From Sporisorium sorghi (taxonomy: Eukaryota > Basidiomycota > Ustilaginomycetes > Ustilaginales > Ustilaginaceae), in NCBI GenBank assembly GCA_023212695.1, contig JALCCG010000394.1, positions 1-15,345 of the forward strand: a stretch of DNA of 15,345 nucleotides, given 5' to 3'. Both the position numbers and the translations under genes were made by a program. The first letter of the stretch is position 1. Every line of letters starts with the position of its first letter. Under the pieces are notes generated by a model. That model was not told the origin of the DNA, searched no databases, and saw only the letters and a program-made list of their open reading frames with translations. Shown here in pieces: positions 8,480 through 15,345 of the stretch.

Positions 8480-9532
8480 CTACTGACCCAACAACCCCTG
8501 CTCAACGGACCTCTTGAACGCTGTACTTATCTCGCCGCGCTCCGCAAAGTACGCCAGCACCAGCTCCCTCGCCACTGTAAACCCCCCATCTCCCCCTTCT
8601 CCCCTCCCCACCACCACCTCCGCACCCTTTCGCTGCACCTGACCAAACACCTGCCCGTCGTACTCGAAGCTCAAACTCGCCTCCCGCCCCGCTCTCCCCC
8701 CTCTCACCACCACATCCAAAGGCGACCCCTTAGGCACCGACCCGCGCGGGAACGACTCCTTCACCTGCTGTATGCCGCTCGTAAACCTTTCCTCCACCGC
8801 GGACCCAGCTTCGATGCGGTTTGTTTTCAGCGCGAGCTTGAGGCGCGCCTGGAGCGCGCGGATGAAGCCGTCACGGAGGTGGTTGAAGTCTGTGTTGCGC
8901 ACGGGGACGATGCGGATCACGGCTGGCGTGCCGCGGTCGAGTAAGGTCTTCATGTGTTCTTCGAGCGCTTTCCCTTCTGAGCTTGAAAGGTGAAGTTGTT
9001 CGGGGAGGTAGAGCGCGGCGACGTACACACGCACGCGCAGGAACGACACCGTGCGCACACCCAGCCCGACCAACCGCAGCTTGCCCTCCGTCGAGCCGAA
9101 TGAGGCGGGTGCCGGGATGTACAGTGGGAAGCTGAGCCCTGTATCCGTATCGACGACGAACTGTGCGGACGGGTCAGCGGTGATCGAGGTCATGCTCGAT
9201 CCCGCACCACCCTCCGTGGGGGCAGCTTCCAATTGCACAGCGTCGGCGCCAGCAAGGCTGTACACCGACACGACGCCCGCTAGCGCCGCTGCTGCGACGA
9301 GCGACCATTTGCGCTGCCCTCCACCTTCAGCTGTTTGCAGCGAGGCAGCGGCGAGGGAGGGCTGGAACGAGTGCTGGAAGAACGCCGCTCGTGAGCGCGG
9401 GCCAGCGGCGGATGTCGTGTTGTGCGCAAAGGACGGGTAGGAGCGGGTGAACGTCGCCACGCCCCTTGTTGCTGTTGCTGAGGCGAAGCGCCTTGCTCCG
9501 ACGAGAGCGATCGACGTGTGTGTGGACAGCAT
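8480..9532 (-). CDS. Mitochondrial chalcone-isomerase-like protein (Aim18/Aim46 family), 350 aa
   Basis: Member of the fungal Aim18/Aim46 family, which has a chalcone-isomerase fold; the yeast proteins are reported as mitochondrial inner-membrane proteins, with heme binding and no known flavonoid substrate. The first 68 residues hold no Asp or Glu but many Arg, Ser and Ala, a strong mitochondrial presequence pattern. One hydrophobic segment (about 76-95, WSLVAAAALAGVVSVYSLAG) can serve as a membrane anchor. The chalcone-isomerase-like domain spans about 140-346, with LVGLGVRTVSFLRVRVY (154-170, R160 at the site of the conserved Arg), the DGFIRALQAR helix (221-230) and a C-terminal helix (320-348). 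The ATG at 9532 has A at -3. The gene is intronless and divergent from GNA1. Aim18 and Aim46 cannot be told apart here. An enzymatic role should not be assumed. Confidence 0.8.
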   Translation of the reverse strand: MLSTHTSIALVGARRFASATATRGVATFTRSYPSFAHNTTSAAGPRSRAAFFQHSFQPSLAAASLQTAEGGGQRKWSLVAAAALAGVVSVYSLAGADAVQLEAAPTEGGAGSSMTSITADPSAQFVVDTDTGLSFPLYIPAPASFGSTEGKLRLVGLGVRTVSFLRVRVYVAALYLPEQLHLSSSEGKALEEHMKTLLDRGTPAVIRIVPVRNTDFNHLRDGFIRALQARLKLALKTNRIEAGSAVEERFTSGIQQVKESFPRGSVPKGSPLDVVVRGGRAGREASLSFEYDGQVFGQVQRKGAEVVVGRGEGGDGGFTVARELVLAYFAERGEISTAFKRSVEQGLLGQ

Positions 9533-9677
9533 GCTTGGATGGTGGTTGACGAGAAGAACGTCGATGCTTCGAAGAGCTTGCCGACTTTGCCGGCGGAATT
9601 TCTGTGTTTGTTAGATTGGTGAGAGATGCTCCCGATCTGCGATTTCAGGGTCCAGATTTTGGATTCTGTGATTTTTC

Positions 9678-9710
9678 GCTGCTGGCACGCTGCTGGCACG
9701 CTGCTCGCGC
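9678..9710. repeat. 11-bp tandem repeat, three copies
   Basis: Unit GCTGCTGGCAC occurs exactly at 9678-9688 and 9689-9699, with a diverged third copy (GCTGCTCGCGC) at 9700-9710. It lies about 150 bp upstream of the Aim18-like start and 370 bp upstream of GNA1. It is either a small minisatellite or a cluster of binding sites. Confidence 0.9.
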
Positions 9711-9759
9711 GCAGTGTCGATCTTCATGCGAGTTGAGACAACTCTTTTGGCTGCAGCCG

Positions 9760-9795
9760 TTCGCTCGTTTCGCTCGTTTCGCTCGTTTCGCTCGA
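9760..9795. repeat. 9-bp tandem repeat, four copies
   Basis: Unit TTCGCTCGT is repeated exactly at 9760, 9769 and 9778, with a fourth copy ending in A at 9787-9795. The 9-bp period does not match the helical turn exactly. It sits between the two promoters and could be a minisatellite or repeated regulatory sites. Confidence 0.9.
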
Positions 9796-10055
9796 TGCAT
9801 GTCACTTTCAGAGCGCGTCAGAGCGAGACAGACCAAAAAGTGTTTGTTTGCGTCGAATTGCAGCACAGCCAAGCACGTCAAAAGGGGTCTTTGATCTTTT
9901 GCTCCACCATCAACCACGACCACTGCAACGTCTTGCACTCCATCTCAACCCCATCTACGCCATCAACGATCGCAGCCAACCTCAGACGGCACGTCGACGA
10001 CCACCCTCGCTTGCTCCATCTCAACCACCTCCCAACTCACACCTCATCCTCCTCT

Positions 10056-10072
10056 ACACACACACACACACA
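10056..10072 (+). repeat. AC dinucleotide microsatellite in the GNA1 leader
   Basis: Eight and a half AC units end three bases before the GNA1 start codon. It gives an A/C-only leader just ahead of the ATG, which should be unstructured and easy to scan. Its length may differ between strains. Confidence 0.85.
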
Positions 10073-10075
10073 ACC

Positions 10076-10615
10076 ATGCCATCGTCAACATCGGCACTCA
10101 CACCAGAGTCCGAGCTGCAACTCGCGTTCGACCCCACTCTAATCCCACAGGCGAGCAAAGACCTCCTACCACCAGACACAATCGTCCGGCCGCTGGCGAG
10201 CGACGACTATGCACGCGGCCACCTGCGCGTGCTGTCCGACCTGACTTCTGCGCCCGACATCGGCGCTGCGGCGTGGAGTGCGCAGTTTGCCCGGCAGCGC
10301 GCTGCGCCGGATACGTATTTCCCGATCGTATTTGTCGATGTGCACACGGACCAGATCGTTGCGTGCGGCACGCTGTTTGTTGAGCTTAAGTTTTTGAGGG
10401 CGGGAGGGGCGGTGGGGCATATTGAAGATATTGTGGTGCATAAGGATGGGCAGGGCAAGGGGTTGGGGAAGCGGGTGATCGAGGTGCTGACCGAGGTGGG
10501 GAGGAGAAGGGGGTGCTATAAGGTGATTCTGGATTGCAGCGAGAAGAACGTGCCGTTTTACGAGAAGTGCGGGTACCATAAGGCTGGCGAGCAGATGGCT
10601 GTGTACTTTGTTTAG
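10076..10615 (+). CDS. GNA1: Glucosamine 6-phosphate N-acetyltransferase, 179 aa
   Basis: Transfers acetyl from acetyl-CoA to glucosamine 6-phosphate, giving N-acetylglucosamine 6-phosphate on the route to UDP-GlcNAc, the precursor of chitin, N-glycans and GPI anchors. This is a GNAT-fold enzyme, usually 150-185 residues. Visible family motifs are GHIEDIVV (114-121), the acetyl-CoA pyrophosphate loop QGKGLGKR (126-133), GCYKVILDCSEKNV (146-159) and FYEKCGY (161-167). All match the yeast and human enzymes closely. The frame is open upstream to 9848, but the ATG at 10076 is its first ATG and the family motifs all lie downstream, so it is taken as the start. About 30 N-terminal residues precede the conserved domain. 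The gene is intronless and divergent from the Aim18-like gene. It ends 87 bp from the convergent CINP-like gene, so their 3' UTRs probably overlap. Confidence 0.95.
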   Translation: MPSSTSALTPESELQLAFDPTLIPQASKDLLPPDTIVRPLASDDYARGHLRVLSDLTSAPDIGAAAWSAQFARQRAAPDTYFPIVFVDVHTDQIVACGTLFVELKFLRAGGAVGHIEDIVVHKDGQGKGLGKRVIEVLTEVGRRRGCYKVILDCSEKNVPFYEKCGYHKAGEQMAVYFV

Positions 10616-10702
10616 CGACTCAATGGACAATGGTTTGCATTCAGCTGCGGCACACTCGTGGTCAGCGTGTGAGCAAAAGTGTGCACATTGCTTTGGGCTC
10701 GA

Positions 10703-11981
10703 CTACTCTCGCCATCGACCAACTTCGACCTCACACAGCGCTTCTAGCCCGAGCAAGCTCTGTGAGCCCCTCGTCTCGAGGTACGGCAGCCCGATCCACG
10801 CCTCGTACGCTGCACGCCGTTGCTTGCTGCGTTTTTCAGCGGCTTGCTCGTCGTTGCGGCCAGATTTGGAAGCAGGAGGCTCGCCGGATTGGACGAGTGT
10901 CGGAACCAGCAATTCGAGGTGCTGCGTCGAGATGCGGTACTGTCGTGTCAACTCGGACGTGCGTTCGACTGTGTGGGTGGGTGGGAAGAGTGGTGTCAGA
11001 CGATGTGTTCGTGTCGCTAAAGGCTAAGACTTTGCGGTGACTTACTGAAGCGATGCAGAGGCCATGTAGCCCACATTGGATCTTGGAAAGCGAATTCGAG
11101 TCCTTTGCGCTGCGATGCTTCTTCGAGTAGTGAGTTCAGCGAGTCGCTCGCCGTCGTTAGCTTGGTCAACGCTTTATTCTGTTAGACACGGTCTTGGATC
11201 AGTTCTCGTTCTTTCCCCTTCGATATCGCCACTCTGAGTGCAAACGACTTACCAATCTATCAACCACCGTCGCCAACCCATCACTCGCCGCCTCGATCCG
11301 GCCCACCGCATCCGCCAACCTGGACTCCCTCACCCCGCCCGGCCCCACAATCGGATCGTGCGCCTGCCTCGGATCCAACGCCAGCGCCTTCCTCTTCTCC
11401 TCTGCCCTTCCTCCGTAGCTCGATCTCGGTCCCTTGGCCTGCCTCGTCCCTTCATCGCGCAGCCCCAGCTTGTTGGCCGCACGCACAACGTCCCACGCCT
11501 CCACCGCCTCCTTGGCCCATTTGAGCCCGTCGAACGTCGCAATCTCCTCCCACATCCTCGCTGCGCCCACAAACGCCGCCAGCAAAGTGCGGCACTGTCG
11601 ATGGTACGTCGTCTCGTAGTCGCGGCTCAGCAGGCCGGTCGAGTCGTAGATCGACGAGGAGGCGCCTGCGAGCGAGAGACCACTGCCGCTGCCGCTGGGC
11701 GTCGAGGGAGAGGTGAATCGGTTCGATGGGAGGGGGGATGAGCGTGATGAGAGTGAGATGCTCCTGTTCCCTCCACCACCTGCATTGCCGTTGCCGAGAC
11801 CGGACGATGATTTGGAGGACTTTGGTGTGGACGGTGCCTGCTTGTTGTGGGTGGATGAGGGTGAGGATGGTGGTGGGGTTCCGGACTTGTTGGCTTTGGC
11901 GAGTAGGGCAGCGTTTTGGCTGTTGCGGCCGAAGGGTGAGAGGGCCGCCGCTGATGAGCGGTTCGGTGCTGGTGACGGCAT
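10703..11981 (-). CDS. CINP-like protein (CDK2-interacting protein family), 375 aa, three exons
   Basis: Joined on the - strand, the exons are 11981-11253, 11178-11046 and 10968-10703. Residues 1-120 are Ser/Pro/Gly-rich and look disordered. Helical segments follow at about 121-170 (with MWEEIATFDGLKWAKEAVEAW) and 217-265. The recognisable part is C-terminal: MWATWPLHRF (278-287), then ERTSELTRQYR (289-299), then AYEAWIGLPYLET (342-354) and LLGLEALCEVEVGRWRE (359-375). Animal CINP has the same order: an F-x-TWP-x-x-x-F block, a YR-containing helix, a W-x-x-x-PY-[VL]-E block and a final Leu-rich helix. Human CINP (about 212 aa) binds CDK2 and replication proteins and belongs to the SPATA5-SPATA5L1-C1orf109-CINP AAA-ATPase complex, linked to 60S maturation and replisome turnover. 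The fungal copy is longer through its N-terminus and an insert (about 172-216). The ATG has A at -3. Homology is judged by eye, so function is inference. Confidence 0.6.
10969..11045 (-). other. CINP-like gene intron 2 (77 nt)
   Basis: The donor is a consensus GTAAGT at 11045-11040 and the acceptor is CAG at 10971-10969. It splits codon 288 (A|TC, Ile) and keeps the frame into the terminal exon, whose translation continues the CINP-like block. Confidence 0.85.
11179..11252 (-). other. CINP-like gene intron 1 (74 nt)
   Basis: The donor is a consensus GTAAGT at 11252-11247 and the acceptor is CAG at 11181-11179. The intron is phase 0 after Leu243. Retention would read through and stop after a short tail at 11199, losing the whole conserved C-terminal half. 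Confidence 0.85.
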
Positions 11982-12213
11982 CTTGTCGGCTTAGTGGATG
12001 GGGTGGTGGAAGCAGATGTTGAGGAAGGACAAAGTGGAGCAGAAACGCTCAAAATTTGTGCAAAATGTCGGAACTCGGAAAGTTGACTCAATGTTAGGTC
12101 ACATCCCCGCAAAAAAAGCGCTTCTGGAAGCCGGTCATCCGGTTGAAAGCACAAAGCGGGAGATGAGAGTGCAACTATCCTCTCAACCACCACCTTCCCA
12201 CACTCGAGGCAAC
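11982..12213. promoter_or_regulatory. Divergent promoter between the CINP-like gene and PEX8
   Basis: This 232-bp gap separates two start codons facing away from each other. It is less GC-rich than the neighbouring genes and has an A7 run near 12110-12117. On the + strand the PEX8 frame is open across the whole gap, with further in-frame ATGs at 11998, 12016 and 12091, so part of it could be coded in a long transcript. The simpler reading is a compact shared promoter. Confidence 0.55.
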
Positions 12214-14985
12214 ATGGCGACCTCCCAACGACCCGCATCTGCGCCATCACGCGCTGCAACTTCGTCCAGCAACACCAACAACGACGAACCCATCTTTCTC
12301 GACCCTACCGACGATGCCACGTTCCAGTCTCTCAAGAAGCTTTTAGCAGCTCCTTCGACCAGCACGCAGCACCTCGGCTTGCTGTCCGAGAACACGCTCT
12401 ACGGTGGCATTACGTACTATCTCAGCAAGTTGGAGACCGAGCATGTCGCCGAATTTGCTGGCGTGATCAGCTCGAGTGGTTGTCTCTGGACTCCTCCTCC
12501 GCCTGCGAACAAGCCGCCGAACGCGACAGCGTCTGGTAGCACGGCCGGCAAGCTGACGTGGACCACGGAGCCTGGCTCTCCCGCCGGCGCTTCTGATAAG
12601 GCTGCAGTATCGTCTAACGCTAATACTCCATCCGGTGCTGTGAGCGCGGCGAGCTCCTTGAGCGCGTTCCTGATCGCACGCTCGACCAGCATCTCGCAGG
12701 CCGTCGCTGCAGCCCTCACCAAGCGAGTCGACCTTATCGTCCGCTCGAAGAACAACAAGACTGGCTGGGGCGCGCGCTCAGCTCTATCCTCCTTCATTGC
12801 CGCCATCATCCAAGGCATGGACGATACAGAGCGGGACGCAACGCCAGAGTCGTACAGAGCAGCGAGGGGTTTGCCCGTCCCGCGGTTTGCCGTGCTCGGC
12901 GGCCTGCTCAATTCTCTGTATATCCTCAAAGACCAGCGCAGGCGCCTAAGGGATATGTCGATCCTCGAGGAGATGGCTGCGCTGCGGGCCAATCCTGCGC
13001 TCGGGCTCAGTGTCCGGCGAGCGCTTGGCACCGTCGAGGATGAATGGATTGTAACGCTCGCCGAGATTCTGGATCATCTTCATGGGCAGGCTGCTTCGTC
13101 TTCGGCTACTGACGCGAACACTGCTGCTGGTGCGAGCGACGACAGCGACAAGGAAGTGGACGAATGGGAGGCCGAGTTCCGCAAACGCACCGCCTCGGCA
13201 GCCACAGGTCCAGCGAGCATCACGTCGCTCGCCTCGAAGCAGTCACTCCGTTCCGCGCTCACCGACGTGCGCGACGTCCCGCTCTACATGGCCGCCCAAC
13301 TGGCGCCCTTCGTGCCCGACCGCAAGATCCACGCGCTCGACCCGGTGCAGCTGACGTCCGCGACGAGCGACGCCATCCTCTCGCTCTTCGAGGGTGCGCA
13401 CGGTTCGTCGTTCCTCTCGTCGCTCGCGCAGGACGTGCACACCCAAACATGCGGTGACGGTGACGAGGAGAAGACTCGAATCACTGTGGATACCAACGGC
13501 GCGACGGCGCAAGAGGTGCAGGGCGTGATGGCGTCGACGCTGTTTGCGCTGCTCGGCCCGCTGTCGAAGCTCATGTCGCGCGCGCTGGCCAAGGCGGTCG
13601 CGTCGCTGACGCCCGACGAGCTGGCCGCGCTGCTGCTGGGAACCGAAGAGTCCGCACTGGTGCCGCAGCGTGGTGTAGCCGAGAACACCCCGCTGCTCGT
13701 GCGCATGTCCCGGCTCTCGTCGCACTTGGAGACCGCGTGGCTGTCCAGCCCCCTCGCCGGTGCACACGAGGACCAAATCGTCGATTCCAGCAAACCGCTC
13801 ACCAAGCAGCTCTGGACGACATTCAAAACGTTGCTCTTCAGCTACACCATGGCGTTCGACTCGATGATGGACGCAATCGTCGATATGTGCCCCAGCCCCA
13901 CGCTCACCGTCCCTCCGCCTCCTCCTTCCGCTGACCAAACCGACGCGGCTGACGCGGACGCGAATCGCAAATGGCCACGGGCGTCGACGTCGAACCTACC
14001 CCGCGCGTACCTTTCGATCGTGCAGCACGTGCTGGCGACCTACGCACACCTGTACTGGATCACGAGCACGCTCGGCGCCGACGGGTTCGACGTGTACCGC
14101 AAAGTGTTCTACTCTTCCCTCGACGTGCTGCGGCGCGACGGCGAGGCGTGTATCGCCCTGCTCGAGCTCATCTCCCCTCCCCCCTCCTCCACATGCTCCC
14201 TCGAGCCGAACGTGGCCAAGCGCAGCTCGACGACTTACTTCCTCAACGTCGCCGAGCAGCTTGTCCCCGCTCTGCCCGATGCAGTGGTGGAGCAGCTGCT
14301 GCTGCCGCACTGCCGGGCGTACCTCGAAGACACGCGGTATGTGGATACGTTTGAGTCGGCGCACTCGGTGGTGCTTGCGCTGTACGCGGGTCAGAAGCGG
14401 TGTATTTTGGAGCTGGCGCCGTTCTATGTGGATTTGGTGCTGAGGAGTTTTCCGGGCAAGTTGGGGAGTGGGCAGCTGGAGTATGCGCTGGCGACGGTGG
14501 TGGGGGCTGTGAGTGAGAGGAGTGACTCGGTGGCGTGGTGGGTCGTGCAGAGGGTCGCGGAGGAGGTTGAACGGGAGAGGCTAGCTGGTGCGAGCGAGGA
14601 GAGCGAGGAGGGGGAGGAGCGTGGCTTCGCAGAGGGCAGCGGGGCGACACCGCAGGACGTAGCAGCAGCAGCGAAGGGCAGCGCTTCGTCCCACCCCTCC
14701 TCCGCCCCCAGCACCGCAGCGGTGGAACACGACCGGCTCACCCACCTGCAGCTAGCCCTCATCGCGTGCATCCCCGGCGTCAACCTCGTCCTCCTCCGCT
14801 CCGCACTGCGTAAAGTCGAAACTTACATCGCACAACACAAGCAGCTCGACGAGCGCAGCGGTAGCGGTAGCAGCAGGCTGGCGCTGTGCCAGAAGACGTT
14901 CGACGCGATCCAGGCGCTCAACGCTGCCACGCGCGAGGAAGGGTTGAGGTGGTGGTTGGACCACCGCGTGCAGTTTGGCGTGTGA
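12214..14985 (+). CDS. PEX8: PEX8-like peroxisome biogenesis protein (peroxin 8), 923 aa
   Basis: Peroxin 8 is a fungal protein on the inner face of the peroxisomal membrane that links the docking and RING parts of the matrix protein import machinery. The assignment rests on resemblance to filamentous-fungal Pex8 in ordered blocks: GPLSKLMSRAL (448-458), LTKQLWTTFKTLLF (529-542), an aromatic helix YLSIVQHVLATYAHLYWITS (599-618), FLNVAEQL then YLEDTRYVDTFESAHSVVLA (FESAHS at 713-718), and a C-terminal WWLDHRVQFG. Acidic or Ala/Ser-rich linkers lie near 290-330 and 790-835. The ATG at 12214 is chosen for its strong context (A at -3, G at +4) and for leaving a 232-bp divergent promoter. An in-frame ATG at 11998, in weak context, would add 72 residues. 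The C-terminus (FGV) is not a PTS1 signal, unlike yeast Pex8. The gene is intronless. Confidence 0.7.
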   Translation: MATSQRPASAPSRAATSSSNTNNDEPIFLDPTDDATFQSLKKLLAAPSTSTQHLGLLSENTLYGGITYYLSKLETEHVAEFAGVISSSGCLWTPPPPANKPPNATASGSTAGKLTWTTEPGSPAGASDKAAVSSNANTPSGAVSAASSLSAFLIARSTSISQAVAAALTKRVDLIVRSKNNKTGWGARSALSSFIAAIIQGMDDTERDATPESYRAARGLPVPRFAVLGGLLNSLYILKDQRRRLRDMSILEEMAALRANPALGLSVRRALGTVEDEWIVTLAEILDHLHGQAASSSATDANTAAGASDDSDKEVDEWEAEFRKRTASAATGPASITSLASKQSLRSALTDVRDVPLYMAAQLAPFVPDRKIHALDPVQLTSATSDAILSLFEGAHGSSFLSSLAQDVHTQTCGDGDEEKTRITVDTNGATAQEVQGVMASTLFALLGPLSKLMSRALAKAVASLTPDELAALLLGTEESALVPQRGVAENTPLLVRMSRLSSHLETAWLSSPLAGAHEDQIVDSSKPLTKQLWTTFKTLLFSYTMAFDSMMDAIVDMCPSPTLTVPPPPPSADQTDAADADANRKWPRASTSNLPRAYLSIVQHVLATYAHLYWITSTLGADGFDVYRKVFYSSLDVLRRDGEACIALLELISPPPSSTCSLEPNVAKRSSTTYFLNVAEQLVPALPDAVVEQLLLPHCRAYLEDTRYVDTFESAHSVVLALYAGQKRCILELAPFYVDLVLRSFPGKLGSGQLEYALATVVGAVSERSDSVAWWVVQRVAEEVERERLAGASEESEEGEERGFAEGSGATPQDVAAAAKGSASSHPSSAPSTAAVEHDRLTHLQLALIACIPGVNLVLLRSALRKVETYIAQHKQLDERSGSGSSRLALCQKTFDAIQALNAATREEGLRWWLDHRVQFGV

Positions 14986-15002
14986 GCTGGCGCGGTGGAT
15001 GC

Positions 15003-15020
15003 AAAAAAAAAAAAAAAAAA
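15003..15020 (+). repeat. Genome-encoded A18 tract just after the PEX8 stop
   Basis: Eighteen A's begin 17 bases after the TGA of the PEX8-like gene, inside its expected 3' UTR. Readthrough of the TGA would translate this tract as five lysines and an asparagine. It would also act as an internal oligo(dT) priming site and mimic a short poly(A) tail in cDNA data. Confidence 0.9.
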
Positions 15021-15345
15021 CTCGAATAATTCCAACAGTGTTTCGATGTTGCACGGTCCCACGGTGGCTCGTTGGCGTGGTTGCTGCGTGGGAGTGCGAG
15101 AGAGGTGTTTCGTGACACGGTGGGCTCATCGTACGGAGGCCAGGTCAACACCCGTGAGAAGTTTGTCCGCTGCAAGCCTGGGTTAGAAAGCGAGCGAGTA
15201 ACCGTGATAACCATAAATAACCATAGATTGCAGAGGAGAGTGACTCTCTTTTAGGCCCCAAGGCTCCTGGACCCGCCGTAAGGAGGGGATGGTCGAGCGC
15301 AGCAAGGCAGAAGGGAGGGTACAGGGTGGGAAAGCTAAGTGCGCT
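15021..15345. other. Right flank: PEX8 3' region, no gene recognised
   Basis: These 325 bases should contain the rest of the PEX8 3' UTR. There is a short ATAACCATAAATAACCATAG repeat (15208-15227) and purine-rich sequence near the right edge. Open frames here are short and resemble nothing known. No tRNA with a T-loop GTTCRA motif was found. Confidence 0.5.

Larger units (their letters stand above)
9533..10075. promoter_or_regulatory. Divergent promoter region between the Aim18-like gene and GNA1
   Basis: This 543-bp stretch lies between two start codons facing away from each other, so it must hold both promoters. It contains an 11-bp tandem repeat, a 9-bp tandem repeat and, next to GNA1, a C/A-rich leader with an AC microsatellite. 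On the + strand no ATG occurs between 9802 and 10075, which supports a GNA1 transcript starting after about 9800 and using the ATG at 10076. Confidence 0.6.

Noticed and set aside
9848..10075. N-terminal extension of GNA1
   Set aside because: The upstream start is TTG and no ATG occurs until 10076. The extension is translated C/A-rich leader sequence.
13243..13938. Antisense frame opposite PEX8
   Set aside because: Arg-rich shadow of high GC third positions, with no domain; the sense strand encodes conserved PEX8-like blocks.
15021..15345. tRNA or start of another gene at the right edge
   Set aside because: No T-loop motif, cloverleaf pairing or coding pattern could be found on either strand.

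Overview
The window looks like nuclear DNA of a smut fungus (Ustilaginomycetes, Ustilago/Sporisorium/Pseudozyma type). This rests on high GC, a mix of large intronless genes and genes with short GT-AG introns, long Ser/Thr/Pro-rich low-complexity regions, and C/T-rich 5' leaders. The six proteins are eukaryotic and several are fungal in character. Genus and species are an inference. No viral, plasmid, CRISPR or clear transposon sequence was seen.

Layout, left to right. (1) An AT-rich stretch with a 38-base A run at the left edge, then a C/T-rich promoter and leader with five short upstream ORFs. (2) A very large intronless + strand gene (1189-6834) for a putative Rho guanine nucleotide exchange factor, with a C-terminal DH domain split by insertions and no PH domain. 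(3) A convergent 546-bp intergenic region. (4) Prefoldin subunit 1 on the - strand, three exons rebuilt here. (5) A - strand mitochondrial chalcone-isomerase-like protein (Aim18/Aim46 family). (6) A 543-bp divergent promoter region with tandem repeats. (7) Glucosamine-6-phosphate N-acetyltransferase (GNA1) on the + strand. (8) Only 87 bp further on, convergently, a three-exon - strand gene whose C-terminal half resembles animal CINP (CDK2-interacting protein). (9) A 232-bp divergent promoter. (10) A + strand PEX8-like peroxisome biogenesis gene, with an encoded A18 tract just after its stop. The last ~325 bases hold nothing I can assign.

The genes do not form a pathway. They are housekeeping genes in normal eukaryotic order: Rho signalling, tubulin/actin folding, a mitochondrial membrane protein, UDP-GlcNAc/chitin precursor synthesis, a probable AAA-ATPase cofactor, and peroxisomal import. 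The most notable items are the CINP-like protein, the split PH-less DH domain with its uORF-rich leader, and a shared C-to-G composition drift along the coding strands.
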